Shown here: piece after piece, positions 34,668 to 44,361 of the stretch
Position numbering within the stretch: the first letter of the stretch is position 1
Layout: the number at the start of each line of letters is the position of its first letter
From: an uncultured Paraprevotella sp.
Lineage (GTDB): Bacteria > Bacteroidota > Bacteroidia > Bacteroidales > Bacteroidaceae
Direction of reading: 5' to 3'
Length of the DNA: 64,000 nucleotides
NCBI GenBank assembly: GCA_910586505.1
Contig: CAJUGV010000003.1
Coordinates: 60,252-124,251 of the forward strand
Translations under genes and position numbers: made by a program
The notes under the pieces: generated by a model
Seen by the model: only the letters and a program-made list of their open reading frames with translations
Databases searched by the model: none
Told to the model about the DNA's origin: nothing

Positions 34668-35483
34668 TTAGTCCGACACAATGGGGGTAAAATCCAACAG
34701 CTGGCGGCTGTCTCCCGTTGCTTCCGGGTCTACAAGAGCATCTTCATCAACCTCGCCGGCCGACCACCCTTTTAATCTTGCCTCCTGCTCATACATATAC
34801 TTCTCTATTTCATTCTTCATATACACCCAACGGTTGAACGGGATAGCCCCCGCCACATTGTAATCGGCACGATCCACCACCTTGTCGAACAACTTCCACA
34901 TCAGACGTAACTTCCGCTCGGAGAATTCTCCCACGTATTCCGGCCGCCAGCCCAACGGAGGCGCGGAATAAAAGTCGGAAAAATCAATACGGTACTCCAG
35001 CATCTCCGTATACCGGCCCGACTTGCCCGACGTAGAGTCTACAGCAAGGAACGTAGTAAAGTATTCGTTCGGGGAAAGCTTCAGATACACGGATTTCATC
35101 TGGGTACGAATTGCTACGGTACGCTTCAGCCGAACCACATACGAAAAGGAGGAAGTAAAGGCGGGAACTACAGCCGGGGTCAACAGTTCGTAATCTTCTC
35201 CCTCCACCGCATTGTCCGACCACACGCGAAGATTCACCGGACGGTCCGCGCCGGTCTGCCGGCCAATCGTCTGTACGGCCACCGGAACATCCATATATTC
35301 CACGTCGTCCGCCTCATAGACAAAGGTCACGGATGTAGTATCCGTAAGCACGTTGCCCGCTGTGCGGTTATTAAAATAGATTCCATCGGGGGCACTGTAC
35401 AGGTCCGGCGTCCTTTCATCGCATCCGCACAACAGCGACAGGACGATACCCGCCCGTACCCAAACTTTCAATATATTCTTCAT
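34668..35483 (-). CDS. DUF4843 lipoprotein
   Basis: 271 residues with lipobox LLCGC (Cys21). The mature protein begins ERTPDLYSAPDGIYFNN and has the family segment TTSVTFVYEADDVEYMDVPVAVQTIG. It ends with a helical C-terminus (MKNEIEKYMYEQEARLKG). DUF4843 proteins accompany SusC/SusD pairs that carry peptides, to my recollection of the structurally studied B. thetaiotaomicron BT2261-BT2264 complex. It lies 8 bp after susD. Confidence 0.85.
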   Translation of the reverse strand: MKNILKVWVRAGIVLSLLCGCDERTPDLYSAPDGIYFNNRTAGNVLTDTTSVTFVYEADDVEYMDVPVAVQTIGRQTGADRPVNLRVWSDNAVEGEDYELLTPAVVPAFTSSFSYVVRLKRTVAIRTQMKSVYLKLSPNEYFTTFLAVDSTSGKSGRYTEMLEYRIDFSDFYSAPPLGWRPEYVGEFSERKLRLMWKLFDKVVDRADYNVAGAIPFNRWVYMKNEIEKYMYEQEARLKGWSAGEVDEDALVDPEATGDSRQLLDFTPIVSD

Positions 35484-35491
35484 AATCTTTC

Positions 35492-37000
35492 TTATTGTCG
35501 GTTATCGGTTTCCGTATCCGGCAGGGGAACCACGTAAAGTTTCTCCGAAGCCCGCGTAAACTCCGATACGGGATCGAATACTTTCAGGATGGAAGAATAG
35601 TTGCGCTTAAAGAAGAAAAAGATCTGCCCCTCGCCATAAAGCTCTCTTACCACCTCGTAATTAAGGTAACGCGGCGCATAAGTTGCCTCATCCATCTCTT
35701 CCACTCCGCGGTGCACCCTCAGCTTGTTCACCCAACTCCCCATAACGGGACGTTCGGACATTTCATCATACAAATCGGCTATGATGAGGTACATTTCTCC
35801 CAAACGTATCATCGGCACGATCGTGTTCTCTATACGGCCGGCATCGGCCATATCGGCATACTTATAGAAATAATAGTCGTTGCCATTCTTTTTCCAGTTG
35901 GCAATATAGCGATAGTCATCCGTAGAACCGCCATAAGTATCCCCACCACCGAAATAAGGCATCTCCAGCAATTCGGGTTTCATTCTCAACACCGGCTGCG
36001 GACTATGGTCCGGATCGTTATTGTTCTTGAACAGAAGATTTCGGTTCACATTCGTCAATCCGAAGATCACCTCCGTAGCGAAGATGCGGTCTACGTTCGC
36101 AGGGCTTCCGAGTACATTGGCTTTGTCTACAAAGGGAAAATGATCGGGGGCCACGTTGATGATGCCTTCCGCATAGCTCTGTGCCTTTGCCTTATACTCC
36201 TGCTGCCGTTCTCCCGCATAACTGGATATATAATGGTAGGCACGCGCCAAGAGAGCCTGCACGGCATAATAGTTCATGCGCAGCGTTCTGTACTCCAGAA
36301 AATTGTCACCTTCCGTAGTCACATGACTTACCAGATGATTCGTAGTGGTGATGATAGGATCGTTACCCAAAAGGCGTTCCGCCTCTGTCAGGTCGTCGAT
36401 GACACGCCGCATCAATTCATCGCCCGGCAAAAGTTCCTGTACCTGTAGGGTTGTGGACGACTCGTAAGGTATACTTTTCTTCGTGGGATCGAGCTTGTAG
36501 ACCGGACCAAAAAGGCGGAACATGTCAAAATGAAGCAACGCACGCAGAGCAAGCGCCTCGCCTCGTATCAGGTTGTAATTATCACCCGTAAACATCGCCC
36601 GGCGGCTTTCCATCTGCTCCAGTATAGTGTTGCAGTTACGGATCAGCGCGTAAGCCTTATTCCAGGTATTGTCCAGCCTTGTGCGCCAATAGTCGGATGT
36701 AAAGTTACGGTTATCCAAATCCATATAATTGCCCCACATCAGAGGGTCGGTTCCTATCTGATACGACCCTCCCATTATCTCAACCATCTCCACGGTCAAG
36801 GTCTGCCCGTAGAGCTCGTCTCTGTTCAGATCGACATACACCCCATTGAGAAGTTTCTTGAATCCCTCCTCCGTACTCAGCAGATCATCTTCCGACATGG
36901 TGTCGTAAGGCTTTACCTCAAGCCAGTCACTACATCCCGCCATGACAAACAGGCAGGCAAAAGACAGTATGATATATTTCACTTTTTTCATGATTTCCAT
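35492..37000 (-). CDS. RagB/SusD-family nutrient-uptake lipoprotein
   Basis: 502 residues with lipobox VMAGC (Cys23). The typical SusD start is visible (SDWLEVKPYDTMSEDDLLSTEEGFKKLLNGVY), with TPR-like helices (ALALRALLHFDMFRLFGPVY, YAVQALLARAYHY). It caps the SusC channel on the cell surface and captures the ligand. The start could also be at the fourth residue (MKKVKY). It follows susC by 6 bp. Confidence 0.94.
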   Translation of the reverse strand: MEIMKKVKYIILSFACLFVMAGCSDWLEVKPYDTMSEDDLLSTEEGFKKLLNGVYVDLNRDELYGQTLTVEMVEIMGGSYQIGTDPLMWGNYMDLDNRNFTSDYWRTRLDNTWNKAYALIRNCNTILEQMESRRAMFTGDNYNLIRGEALALRALLHFDMFRLFGPVYKLDPTKKSIPYESSTTLQVQELLPGDELMRRVIDDLTEAERLLGNDPIITTTNHLVSHVTTEGDNFLEYRTLRMNYYAVQALLARAYHYISSYAGERQQEYKAKAQSYAEGIINVAPDHFPFVDKANVLGSPANVDRIFATEVIFGLTNVNRNLLFKNNNDPDHSPQPVLRMKPELLEMPYFGGGDTYGGSTDDYRYIANWKKNGNDYYFYKYADMADAGRIENTIVPMIRLGEMYLIIADLYDEMSERPVMGSWVNKLRVHRGVEEMDEATYAPRYLNYEVVRELYGEGQIFFFFKRNYSSILKVFDPVSEFTRASEKLYVVPLPDTETDNRQ

Positions 37001-37006
37001 ATTGAT

Positions 37007-40000
37007 TTAGAATACTGCTGAAACAGAGAACGACACGGTACGTGCAAACGGATATTCTATCCCGCGCTCGGCTTTCACGGAGGATACACGGAAAATGTCA
37101 TTCATGTTGGCCTGAAGGGTCAGCGATGACAGTCCGGCTTTCTTGATAAAAGGCTGCGTAAATTCATAACCTACATTGAAAGACTCGCCGGCAAAGGTGT
37201 TCTCATCCATCACAAAACGGGACGACTTATCGGTCTTCTGGATCATAGAAATACCTTTGAACTGCGCTTCCTGACCGGGCACAGACCAACGGTCGTACAG
37301 CGCACGGCGGTCCTGGTTGTAGTTGATTTCGTCAAGCCCGATATTCTCTACCTTATTATAAAGGTCGGTATTGAAGAGCTGCCCGCCAATCCGGTAGCGG
37401 AAATAGGCACCGAAGGAGAAACCCTTGTAATAGAACGTAGTGCCGAGCACTCCCTCCAGTTTGGGCTGTGTGTCACCCACCACCACTTCATCATTCACAT
37501 CGTAGTCGAACGAGTAGCTGCCGTCTTTCTTGATGAAAAGCTCACGCCCCGTAGCCGGATCTATACCGGCCGAACGGACGGCCCATATCGCCGTAGGACT
37601 TCCTCCGTCATAGTAACGTGTCGTACCCGTCACGGACGCCTGTCCCGATTTGTTCAGCGCACTCAACGAATTTCCGATATGCGCATATTTCGACTTGTAG
37701 GTACGGGCATTGAGACTGACAACCCAGTTAATACCTTTCTCCACATTGTGCACGGGAGCCACCCGCAAGGTAGCTTCCAGACCGTTGGTATTCTGCTGAC
37801 CGGCATTCATGGCCACACTTTTCACACCGACGGAACCGGGCGTAGTAATCACCGCCAGCAGCGGATCTGTGATTTTTCGGAATATGTCCACTGTCACGTT
37901 CAACCGATTGTCGAGCATGGCAATGTCGGCACCGGCCGTATAATTCAAGGTATTCTGCCATTGAAGGTCGGGATTGCCGAGAGCCGAGATCAGTACCCCG
38001 GCACCGAAGATGTTCGTCATCCATCCGTTAAACTGATACGTAGTGAAAGCCTGATAAGCCGAGAAATTCTGATTTCCGGGATTACCTACCGACGCACGCA
38101 GTTTGAGCAACTGGAACAGTTCCGTACCGCTCATAAACTTCTCCTTATGTATATTCCATCCTATACCTACCGACCAAGTATCGCGGAAGCGGTGACTCGA
38201 TCCGAACATGGACGCTCCGTCGCGACGGTAATTCACGTCGAGCAAATATCGGTTGTCGTAAGCATATCCGCCATTCAGATAGAAGCTGACGGCCCGTGTA
38301 GTGCTCTCGGTATACGACGGTTTGCCTCCGTCGGGATAGCCATTGGCAAAAGAAGGCGCGCCGAACTGGTCTTCCGTAAATCCGTTTGCCTTGTATCCGT
38401 TACGGGTGGTAGCCGTACTGGAGAAATTGAAACCTCCCACAAGATTGAGCATGTGCATCTCACGCAGCAGCTTACCGTATGTGACAGACAAGTCGCCTTC
38501 ATATCTGAACGCCGATCCGGTGGAGTGGTCGTAAGACCCTTTCTCCGTCTCGCTCATGCTGTCAAAATCAGTATGCAAAGGAGACAGACGGGCTTCCGAC
38601 GTGATGGCAGTCTTCGTCATACCGAATTTGGCACGCGCACGCAGGTCGGCCGTAGCAAACCATTCGGCTATGAAGTTATTCGTAAACCCGAATTCATCAC
38701 CCCGGTCGTAATTGTTCAGCCTGGCGTTCCACAACGGATTGGGAACGGGAGCTTCCTCCGCATCCTCCGGCTTATACAGATACTTGTCTACTCCTCCGGC
38801 CGCATTGTATTTGCGATAATAAGGATTGGCCAAAGCGTACTCGGAAAAGAGCACCACGGGGTCCGACGTTTCCAGATAATCTATTGTCAGCTTATTACTG
38901 AACTGAAACTTCCCGGTGCGGTAAATCAGGTCCAGATTACCCGACAAGGTCCGGCGGCTTGATTCTTTCATCACTCCCTCGGTGTTGCCATAGGTCAGTC
39001 CCAGTCCGTAGCGTATCTTTTCCTCCCCGCCCTCGGCATAGAGGTTGTGCTTCTGCACGAAACCTGTCCGGAGCGGTTCGCTCAGCCAATACGTATCCAC
39101 GCCGCGCGCCACCTCTTTCATCCGTTCATTCCGGAGGTTATCCAGCCTCAACTGATTCAGCGGGTCGTTTGTCTTGTCACGGTATATCCCGGCCAACTCC
39201 TCAAACTGCAACTTTTCCTTGGCATTCATCAGGTTATAATCTGTCAGGTCGGCCATCGTCAGCGAGAAGTCGCCTTTGTAACTCAGACGCAAACGCCCCT
39301 TCTCGGGTTTCACGGTCTCTATGACAACAACTCCGTTAGAGGCCTTTGAGCCATAGATAGCCGTCGAAGCGGCATCCTTCAGTATCGTGACGGACGCCAC
39401 GCGATTCATATTCAGATCCGACACCGTCTGCAAATCCGTCTCAAAGCCGTCAAGAATAAACAGAGGCTGGTTCGGATCTGTTCCGTACTCCTCTTTCAAT
39501 CCCATGATACTGCTCTTGCCGCGTATCTCAATGTCGGGCATGCGGTTAGGGTCTGAACCGAACTGAATATTATCGGCTATCTTGAACGAAGGGTCCAGGG
39601 TTTTCAGACTTTGCAATACATTCTGCACTCCGATCTTTCTCAGCTCCGGCCCCTCGAACGTAGCCGCCGAACCGGTAAAGCTTTCTTTCTTACGCTGGTA
39701 GATACCCGTCACCACCACTTCGTTCATTTTGTTGGCAGCCGGCGAGATAACCACTCGTTTAAAACGCTCACGGGTGGACACACTCAGTTCCTGTTCCACC
39801 TTGTCGTAACCGATATAGGAGAAGACCACTTTATAATGCCCCTCCGGTACGGTCAGGGTGTACGCCCCGTCCAGGTCGGTCACCGTAATCAGGTCCGTGC
39901 CCTGCACGCGAACGGAAACTCCAATCATCGTTTCCCCGGTTTCCTTGTCCACCACGACACCCTTCACCGTCAGTTTCTTTTCATTCCCGGCCGCTCCCGC

Positions 40001-40141
40001 ACGGACCGCCTGCCCGGCATCCGCCGCATGCTGGGCGCGAAGCACGGAAACTGCCGAAAAGGCAAGCACCAGCACGGGCAGAAATATCCTCCAAGAGGAC
40101 AACACCCCGAATCGCCACACGTTTCCTAAGTTTTTCTTCAT
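37007..40141 (-). CDS. SusC/RagA-family TonB-linked outer membrane transporter
   Basis: 1044 residues. A signal peptide (to about 36) is followed by a carboxypeptidase-D-like regulatory domain (about 55-135, TVKGVVVDKETGETMIGVSVRVQG). Next comes a plug domain (about 140-265) starting MNEVVVTGIYQRKKESFTGS and holding ASTAIYGSKASNGVVVIETVKP, then a 22-strand barrel ending FARTVSFSVSAVF. It imports a ligand captured by the SusD partner using TonB energy. There is no STN domain and no nearby sigma/anti-sigma pair, so regulation is not of the FecIR type. First gene of susC-susD-DUF4843-PKD-TlpA. Confidence 0.95.
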   Translation of the reverse strand: MKKNLGNVWRFGVLSSWRIFLPVLVLAFSAVSVLRAQHAADAGQAVRAGAAGNEKKLTVKGVVVDKETGETMIGVSVRVQGTDLITVTDLDGAYTLTVPEGHYKVVFSYIGYDKVEQELSVSTRERFKRVVISPAANKMNEVVVTGIYQRKKESFTGSAATFEGPELRKIGVQNVLQSLKTLDPSFKIADNIQFGSDPNRMPDIEIRGKSSIMGLKEEYGTDPNQPLFILDGFETDLQTVSDLNMNRVASVTILKDAASTAIYGSKASNGVVVIETVKPEKGRLRLSYKGDFSLTMADLTDYNLMNAKEKLQFEELAGIYRDKTNDPLNQLRLDNLRNERMKEVARGVDTYWLSEPLRTGFVQKHNLYAEGGEEKIRYGLGLTYGNTEGVMKESSRRTLSGNLDLIYRTGKFQFSNKLTIDYLETSDPVVLFSEYALANPYYRKYNAAGGVDKYLYKPEDAEEAPVPNPLWNARLNNYDRGDEFGFTNNFIAEWFATADLRARAKFGMTKTAITSEARLSPLHTDFDSMSETEKGSYDHSTGSAFRYEGDLSVTYGKLLREMHMLNLVGGFNFSSTATTRNGYKANGFTEDQFGAPSFANGYPDGGKPSYTESTTRAVSFYLNGGYAYDNRYLLDVNYRRDGASMFGSSHRFRDTWSVGIGWNIHKEKFMSGTELFQLLKLRASVGNPGNQNFSAYQAFTTYQFNGWMTNIFGAGVLISALGNPDLQWQNTLNYTAGADIAMLDNRLNVTVDIFRKITDPLLAVITTPGSVGVKSVAMNAGQQNTNGLEATLRVAPVHNVEKGINWVVSLNARTYKSKYAHIGNSLSALNKSGQASVTGTTRYYDGGSPTAIWAVRSAGIDPATGRELFIKKDGSYSFDYDVNDEVVVGDTQPKLEGVLGTTFYYKGFSFGAYFRYRIGGQLFNTDLYNKVENIGLDEINYNQDRRALYDRWSVPGQEAQFKGISMIQKTDKSSRFVMDENTFAGESFNVGYEFTQPFIKKAGLSSLTLQANMNDIFRVSSVKAERGIEYPFARTVSFSVSAVF

Positions 40142-40244
40142 TCTTTTCTCATTATTTATCGGAATATCGAACAGGCTTTTTCCGTCTGCACCTCATCCCA
40201 TGTCATTTTCCGTCATTCTCCCGCAAGGCTCACGGCTACATGCA

Positions 40245-40272
40245 AAAAGTCCGGTTCTGAACGAACCGGAAA
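40245..40272 (-). terminator. Terminator of the gene at 40300
   Basis: TCCGGTTC (40250-40257) with GAACCGGA (40263-40270), followed on the minus strand by CTTTTTGCATG. Confidence 0.75.
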
Positions 40273-40299
40273 CTTCTTATCCCTTTGGCAGGCCGCTGC

Positions 40300-41511
40300 T
40301 TACTCCACCGCAACTTTCATCACGTGTGCTCCCGCTCTCACCAGATACAGACCGGATTTCAATCCCGGGAACACGGCCGAGCGTCCGCAAGCGGAACCCA
40401 TCGTCATGCCCTGCATATCGTAAACCTGCATCTCCACGTTGTCTTCAGCCGTCACACGGATACCGTTACCGTCCGCCAGCACGCATATCCCACGGCCATC
40501 CGTCTGCTGCGAACCTATACCGTCGCCGTGTATCTTCGCCTCGCCTCCCACAAAAGAGAACGAAGCACGCATCTCAAGCGTACTGTCATACGCTCCGTTC
40601 ACTATAAAGCTGCAGGGCGACACCAGCTTACCGCTTTCCACAAAGAAATAGACCGCCGGTTCGAAAATAATCACATCATCATACGGATCGTCGGGGTCGC
40701 CCTCGGAAGAACCGATAAAGCATCCGTTGGAGAATTCGAACGAAGAAGGCAACACGATCAAACCGCCGTTCTCATAATAATCCACCTCCATTTTATCGGC
40801 AAAACCGAACAGACCGGACATCGTCATCTTACCGGCAGTTTCCGCATTTACCGTCAAACTGAAAAACTCCGAGGCTTCGGCCAGCATCGTGTTCGCCGGT
40901 TCATTGCCCTCAAAGTCATACATCCCGCCCACACCGGAAGCAGGCACCTTCCCGGTTTTCTTTGTCAACGTATAGCCGGCTTCGTAAGTCAGCGTACCCA
41001 TAATACCTTCGCCGAAATCCATATAACCGGCTTTCATGGGCGACGCCGCCGTAAGAAGGATCGTATCGCCGTTCTTACTCACCGTATACACATAGTTCAG
41101 TTGATTGCCTTTCCCGGCATCCACCGTCACCATCGCTCCGCCACCGGTCATCGCATTCACGTTGTTACAGATAATGGCGGCCTCCTGCAGACACGTCAAT
41201 GTGCTCTTTTCCGAATCGTAGACCGCCCTGATACCGCCGCCGAAACCGAAAAATCCCAGCAGGTAGACCTCATTTTCATTCTCGGTCGGCAGCACGGCCA
41301 TATCATACCCCGTACCTGCCGGCACGGGAACTTCGCCCGGCTCACCAGTCATCCGGTCCTCATATGAAAGTTTTCCGCTGAACGTATAGCGTCCGAAAAG
41401 TTCTTTTACCGTCAAAATATCAGCAGCCGAAACAGCCTGCCACATGAACAGAGAAACAAACAAAGCGACACTTAGAATTTTTGTTCTCAGAGTAAAATTT
41501 TCCATACACAT
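40300..41511 (-). CDS. Secreted duplicated beta-sheet protein with sorting-domain-like tail
   Basis: 403 residues, or 401 if started at the second Met. A signal peptide (to about 30, AVSAA) is followed by two related beta-rich halves. The first begins LFGRYTFSGKLSYED, the second GGMYDFEGNEPANTMLAEASEFF. I would place them near calycin-like lipocalin folds with low certainty. The final 50 residues (VEMQVYDMQGM ... LKSGLYLVRAGAHVMKVAVE) resemble a type IX secretion C-terminal sorting domain. Function unknown. Promoter TATCTTTG lies 28 bp upstream. Confidence 0.7.
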   Translation of the reverse strand: MCMENFTLRTKILSVALFVSLFMWQAVSAADILTVKELFGRYTFSGKLSYEDRMTGEPGEVPVPAGTGYDMAVLPTENENEVYLLGFFGFGGGIRAVYDSEKSTLTCLQEAAIICNNVNAMTGGGAMVTVDAGKGNQLNYVYTVSKNGDTILLTAASPMKAGYMDFGEGIMGTLTYEAGYTLTKKTGKVPASGVGGMYDFEGNEPANTMLAEASEFFSLTVNAETAGKMTMSGLFGFADKMEVDYYENGGLIVLPSSFEFSNGCFIGSSEGDPDDPYDDVIIFEPAVYFFVESGKLVSPCSFIVNGAYDSTLEMRASFSFVGGEAKIHGDGIGSQQTDGRGICVLADGNGIRVTAEDNVEMQVYDMQGMTMGSACGRSAVFPGLKSGLYLVRAGAHVMKVAVE

Positions 41512-41539
41512 GCTAATTATAATTAAATTAATCTTCTCG

Positions 41540-41547
41540 CAAAGATA
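41540..41547 (-). promoter_or_regulatory. -7 element for the gene at 40300
   Basis: TATCTTTG on the minus strand, leader about 24 nt. Confidence 0.7.
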
Positions 41548-41767
41548 CGAAAAAGAAAGAAACCGATGATTTTACGGTTCACATTTAACAAATCAAATCC
41601 GCGGACGACAACGCATTTATCCGCGGACGGAACATCCCGGTGGAGGAACATCCGGAATCTTCCCGCAGAAAAGAACGGAAAAAAAGTTCGGAAATGTCAA
41701 TCTTTCCCACTCCGGTCCCATGTCTTTCCGTTACACGGAATCCGCGACACAACTTCCTGTTAATCAG

Positions 41768-41877
41768 CATCACGGAGAAAACCAAAAAGTCATGAGGAAG
41801 ACAGAAAAAAATCATGAGCATGAAATTTTCAAACGACGGGCATCATTTTTTATTTTCAAGGGCATCATTTTCCGCTG
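41768..41877 (+). repeat. Intergenic 22-bp-period repeat array, locus 4
   Basis: Five units at 41768, 41790, 41812, 41834 and 41856. The opening bases are CATCACGGAG, TCATGAGGAA, TCATGAGCAT, CGACGGGCAT and TCAAGGGCAT. The last two continue with the same CATTTT stretch. A separate pair ATCCGCGGACG at 41597 and 41619 is also 22 bp apart but out of register with this array. The 602-bp divergent gap 41512-42113 has no gene. Confidence 0.75.
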
Positions 41878-42078
41878 CATGTCCCAATATGCGGTTCTAC
41901 TCTCATTCTGACAAGAAAAAATACCGCCACACATCCTGATCCGCTCTGCACGGAACGGCAAATCCGCCTTCCGCCGCCGCAAGCGTGACGCATGGCGGAA
42001 AAAGTATTTTTTCATTCCATTCTCCCGCCCGACAACAGGAAACTTCCGATTTGTTCCGCTTTATCCTGTAAAAAACAT

Positions 42079-42086
42079 TATCTTTG
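42079..42086 (+). promoter_or_regulatory. -7 element for topB
   Basis: TATCTTTG. Its TTG at 42084 is in frame with topB but cannot be the start if this is the promoter; the ATG is at 42114. Confidence 0.75.
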
Positions 42087-42113
42087 CTGAATCAAAACAA
42101 GAAGAAACACCAC

Positions 42114-44255
42114 ATGATTGTTTGTATCGCAGAAAAGCCCAGTGTGGGCAAAGACATCGCCAAGGTGCTGGGAGCCACGCAAGACCATCGTAACTATTGG
42201 GAAGGAAACGGCTATCAGGTCACCTGGACATTCGGTCATCTCTGCGAACTGAAAGAACCCCACGAATATTCTCCGCTTTGGAAGGCATGGAGCCTTTCGT
42301 CGCTGCCGATGATTCCGCCGCGCTTCGGCATCAAACTCAAGAACGACAAAGGCATCGAAGAGCAGTTTCATGTCATAGAACGCCTGATGCAGGCAGCCGA
42401 CATGATCATCAACTGCGGTGATGCCGGACAGGAGGGAGAACTCATCCAGCGGTGGGTGATGCAAAAAGCGGGAGCACGCTGCCCCGTCAAGCGGCTGTGG
42501 ATATCTTCCCTTACGGAAGAGGCCATCCGCGAGGGATTCAACAACCTGAAAGACCAAAGCGAATACCAGCCGCTCTACGAAGCCGGACTGAGCCGGGCTA
42601 TCGGAGACTGGACACTGGGAATGAACGCCACACGACTCTACACCCTGAAATATGCACAAGGCAGACAGGTTTTAAGCATCGGACGGGTACAGACGCCCAC
42701 TTTGGCCCTGATCGTGAACCGACAGCGCGAGATAGAGAATTTCAAACCGGAACCTTACTGGGTGCTCACCACAAACTACCGTGATACGACTTTCACCGCC
42801 GTGCTGGAACAGGACGAAGAGGATGCGCCCTCCGACAGCCCCGCCCCGAGTGACGGGGGAAAAAGTACCGGCAAGACGGCGGAAACCGTAAGGAGGGGAT
42901 TCACCTCGGAAGAAGAAGGGCGAAAGGCACTCGAACTCATCAAAGACGCACCGTTCACAGTGACATCCGTCACCAAGAAAAACGGAACGGAAGCCCCGCC
43001 CCGCCTCTACGACCTCACCTCACTACAGGTGGAATGCAACCGCAAGTTTGCCTTCTCGTCCGACCTGACCCTGCAACTCATCCAATCGCTTTATGAAAAG
43101 AAAGTGACCACATATCCGCGTGTGGATACCACCTTCCTGAGTGACGACATTTATCCCAAGTGTAACGGCATTCTCAACGGCTTAGCCGGCGAATACGGCC
43201 CTCTGCTCCAGCCCTTGCGCGGAGCGGCACTGAAAAAGAGCAAGAAGGTGTTCGATTCCTCCAAAGTGACCGACCACCACGCCATCATCCCCACAGGAGT
43301 AGCCCCACGCGGACTGACGCCGGACGAGCAACGGGTGTTCGACCTCGTGGCCCGACGCTTCATCGCCGCCTTCTACCCCGACTGCAAATTCGCCACCACA
43401 ACCATATTGGGACAGACGGCCGACGTCCCGTTCAAAGCCACCGGCAAGCAGATTCTCTCGGCGGGATGGCACGACGTATATGCACAGGACGCCAGAACAG
43501 CCGACAACGGGGACAGACAAACGGGAGAGGAACGTATGCTTCCCTCCTTTGCCAAAGGAGAAAGCGGCCCGCACATACCGGACCTGGCGGAAAAATGGAC
43601 GCAAGCGCCCAAACCTTATACCGAAGCGACCCTCCTGCGCGCCATGGAAACAGCCGGACGCATGGTGGACAACGATGACCTGCGCGATGCGCTGAAAGAA
43701 AACGGAATAGGACGCCCCTCCACGCGCGCCGCCATCATACAGACGCTCTTCAAACGCCATTACATCCGGCTGGAACGCAAAAACCTGATAGCCACTCCTA
43801 CAGGGATAGAACTGATCAGCCTGATTCATGAAGAACTGCTCAAAAGCGCCGAACTGACCGGCATCTGGGAGCGCCGCCTCCGACTGATAGAAAAACGCTC
43901 GTATGACGCAAAGACGTTTCTGGACGAACTGAAAGTAATGGTCGCGGAAATCGTACAGACCGTACTTTCCGACAACACCAACAGGCGCGTGACAGAGACT
44001 ACGGCCGAAACTCTGCAGGCAGAGAAAAAAAAGAGCGGAAACAAGGAAAAGACCACCGTAAAGAAGAAAACCGTACGCAAGAAAGCGGAAAAGGAAAAGA
44101 ACATCCCTGCGGCATCACAGGCCGCACCAGACCACGTAAGCGAAGGAAGCGTATGCCCGGTATGCGGAAAAGGGCATATCATCAAAGGAAAGACGGCCTA
44201 CGGCTGCTCGGAATGGAAAAACGGCTGCACATTCCGCTCTCCGTTCAAAGAATAA
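42114..44255 (+). CDS. topB: DNA topoisomerase III
   Basis: 713 residues. Type IA topoisomerase that passes single strands to decatenate replicating DNA. Toprim motifs are present (MIVCIAEKPSVGKDIAKVLG with the catalytic Glu; INCGDAGQEGE with the DxD-like acidic pair). The active-site tyrosine is Tyr334 in KVTTYPRVDTT. An acidic linker (about 233-262) precedes residue 265. After about 625 there is a Lys-rich tail and a single C-terminal zinc-ribbon (CPVCGKGH ... GCSEWKNGC), as in plasmid and Bacteroidetes TopB-like enzymes. Confidence 0.94.
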   Translation: MIVCIAEKPSVGKDIAKVLGATQDHRNYWEGNGYQVTWTFGHLCELKEPHEYSPLWKAWSLSSLPMIPPRFGIKLKNDKGIEEQFHVIERLMQAADMIINCGDAGQEGELIQRWVMQKAGARCPVKRLWISSLTEEAIREGFNNLKDQSEYQPLYEAGLSRAIGDWTLGMNATRLYTLKYAQGRQVLSIGRVQTPTLALIVNRQREIENFKPEPYWVLTTNYRDTTFTAVLEQDEEDAPSDSPAPSDGGKSTGKTAETVRRGFTSEEEGRKALELIKDAPFTVTSVTKKNGTEAPPRLYDLTSLQVECNRKFAFSSDLTLQLIQSLYEKKVTTYPRVDTTFLSDDIYPKCNGILNGLAGEYGPLLQPLRGAALKKSKKVFDSSKVTDHHAIIPTGVAPRGLTPDEQRVFDLVARRFIAAFYPDCKFATTTILGQTADVPFKATGKQILSAGWHDVYAQDARTADNGDRQTGEERMLPSFAKGESGPHIPDLAEKWTQAPKPYTEATLLRAMETAGRMVDNDDLRDALKENGIGRPSTRAAIIQTLFKRHYIRLERKNLIATPTGIELISLIHEELLKSAELTGIWERRLRLIEKRSYDAKTFLDELKVMVAEIVQTVLSDNTNRRVTETTAETLQAEKKKSGNKEKTTVKKKTVRKKAEKEKNIPAASQAAPDHVSEGSVCPVCGKGHIIKGKTAYGCSEWKNGCTFRSPFKE

Positions 44256-44361
44256 TACGCTTCCCCCGCCATCCGGCATCAACGTGATCGGAACGAACGT
44301 TCCCATCCATAAACGCATGATTTTAATCTCTCAATATTCTAACATTCTAATCATTACTCAC

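Noticed and set aside
21493..40141. A single polysaccharide-utilisation locus joining GH43 with the SusC/SusD genes
   Set aside because: They are 8.5 kb apart, on opposite strands, with mutAB and transporters between them; no shared operon or regulator.
41597..41640. ATCCGCGGACG pair 22 bp apart as part of array locus 4
   Set aside because: The pair has the same period but is out of register with the array at 41768 and has no further clear units, so it is noted but not included.
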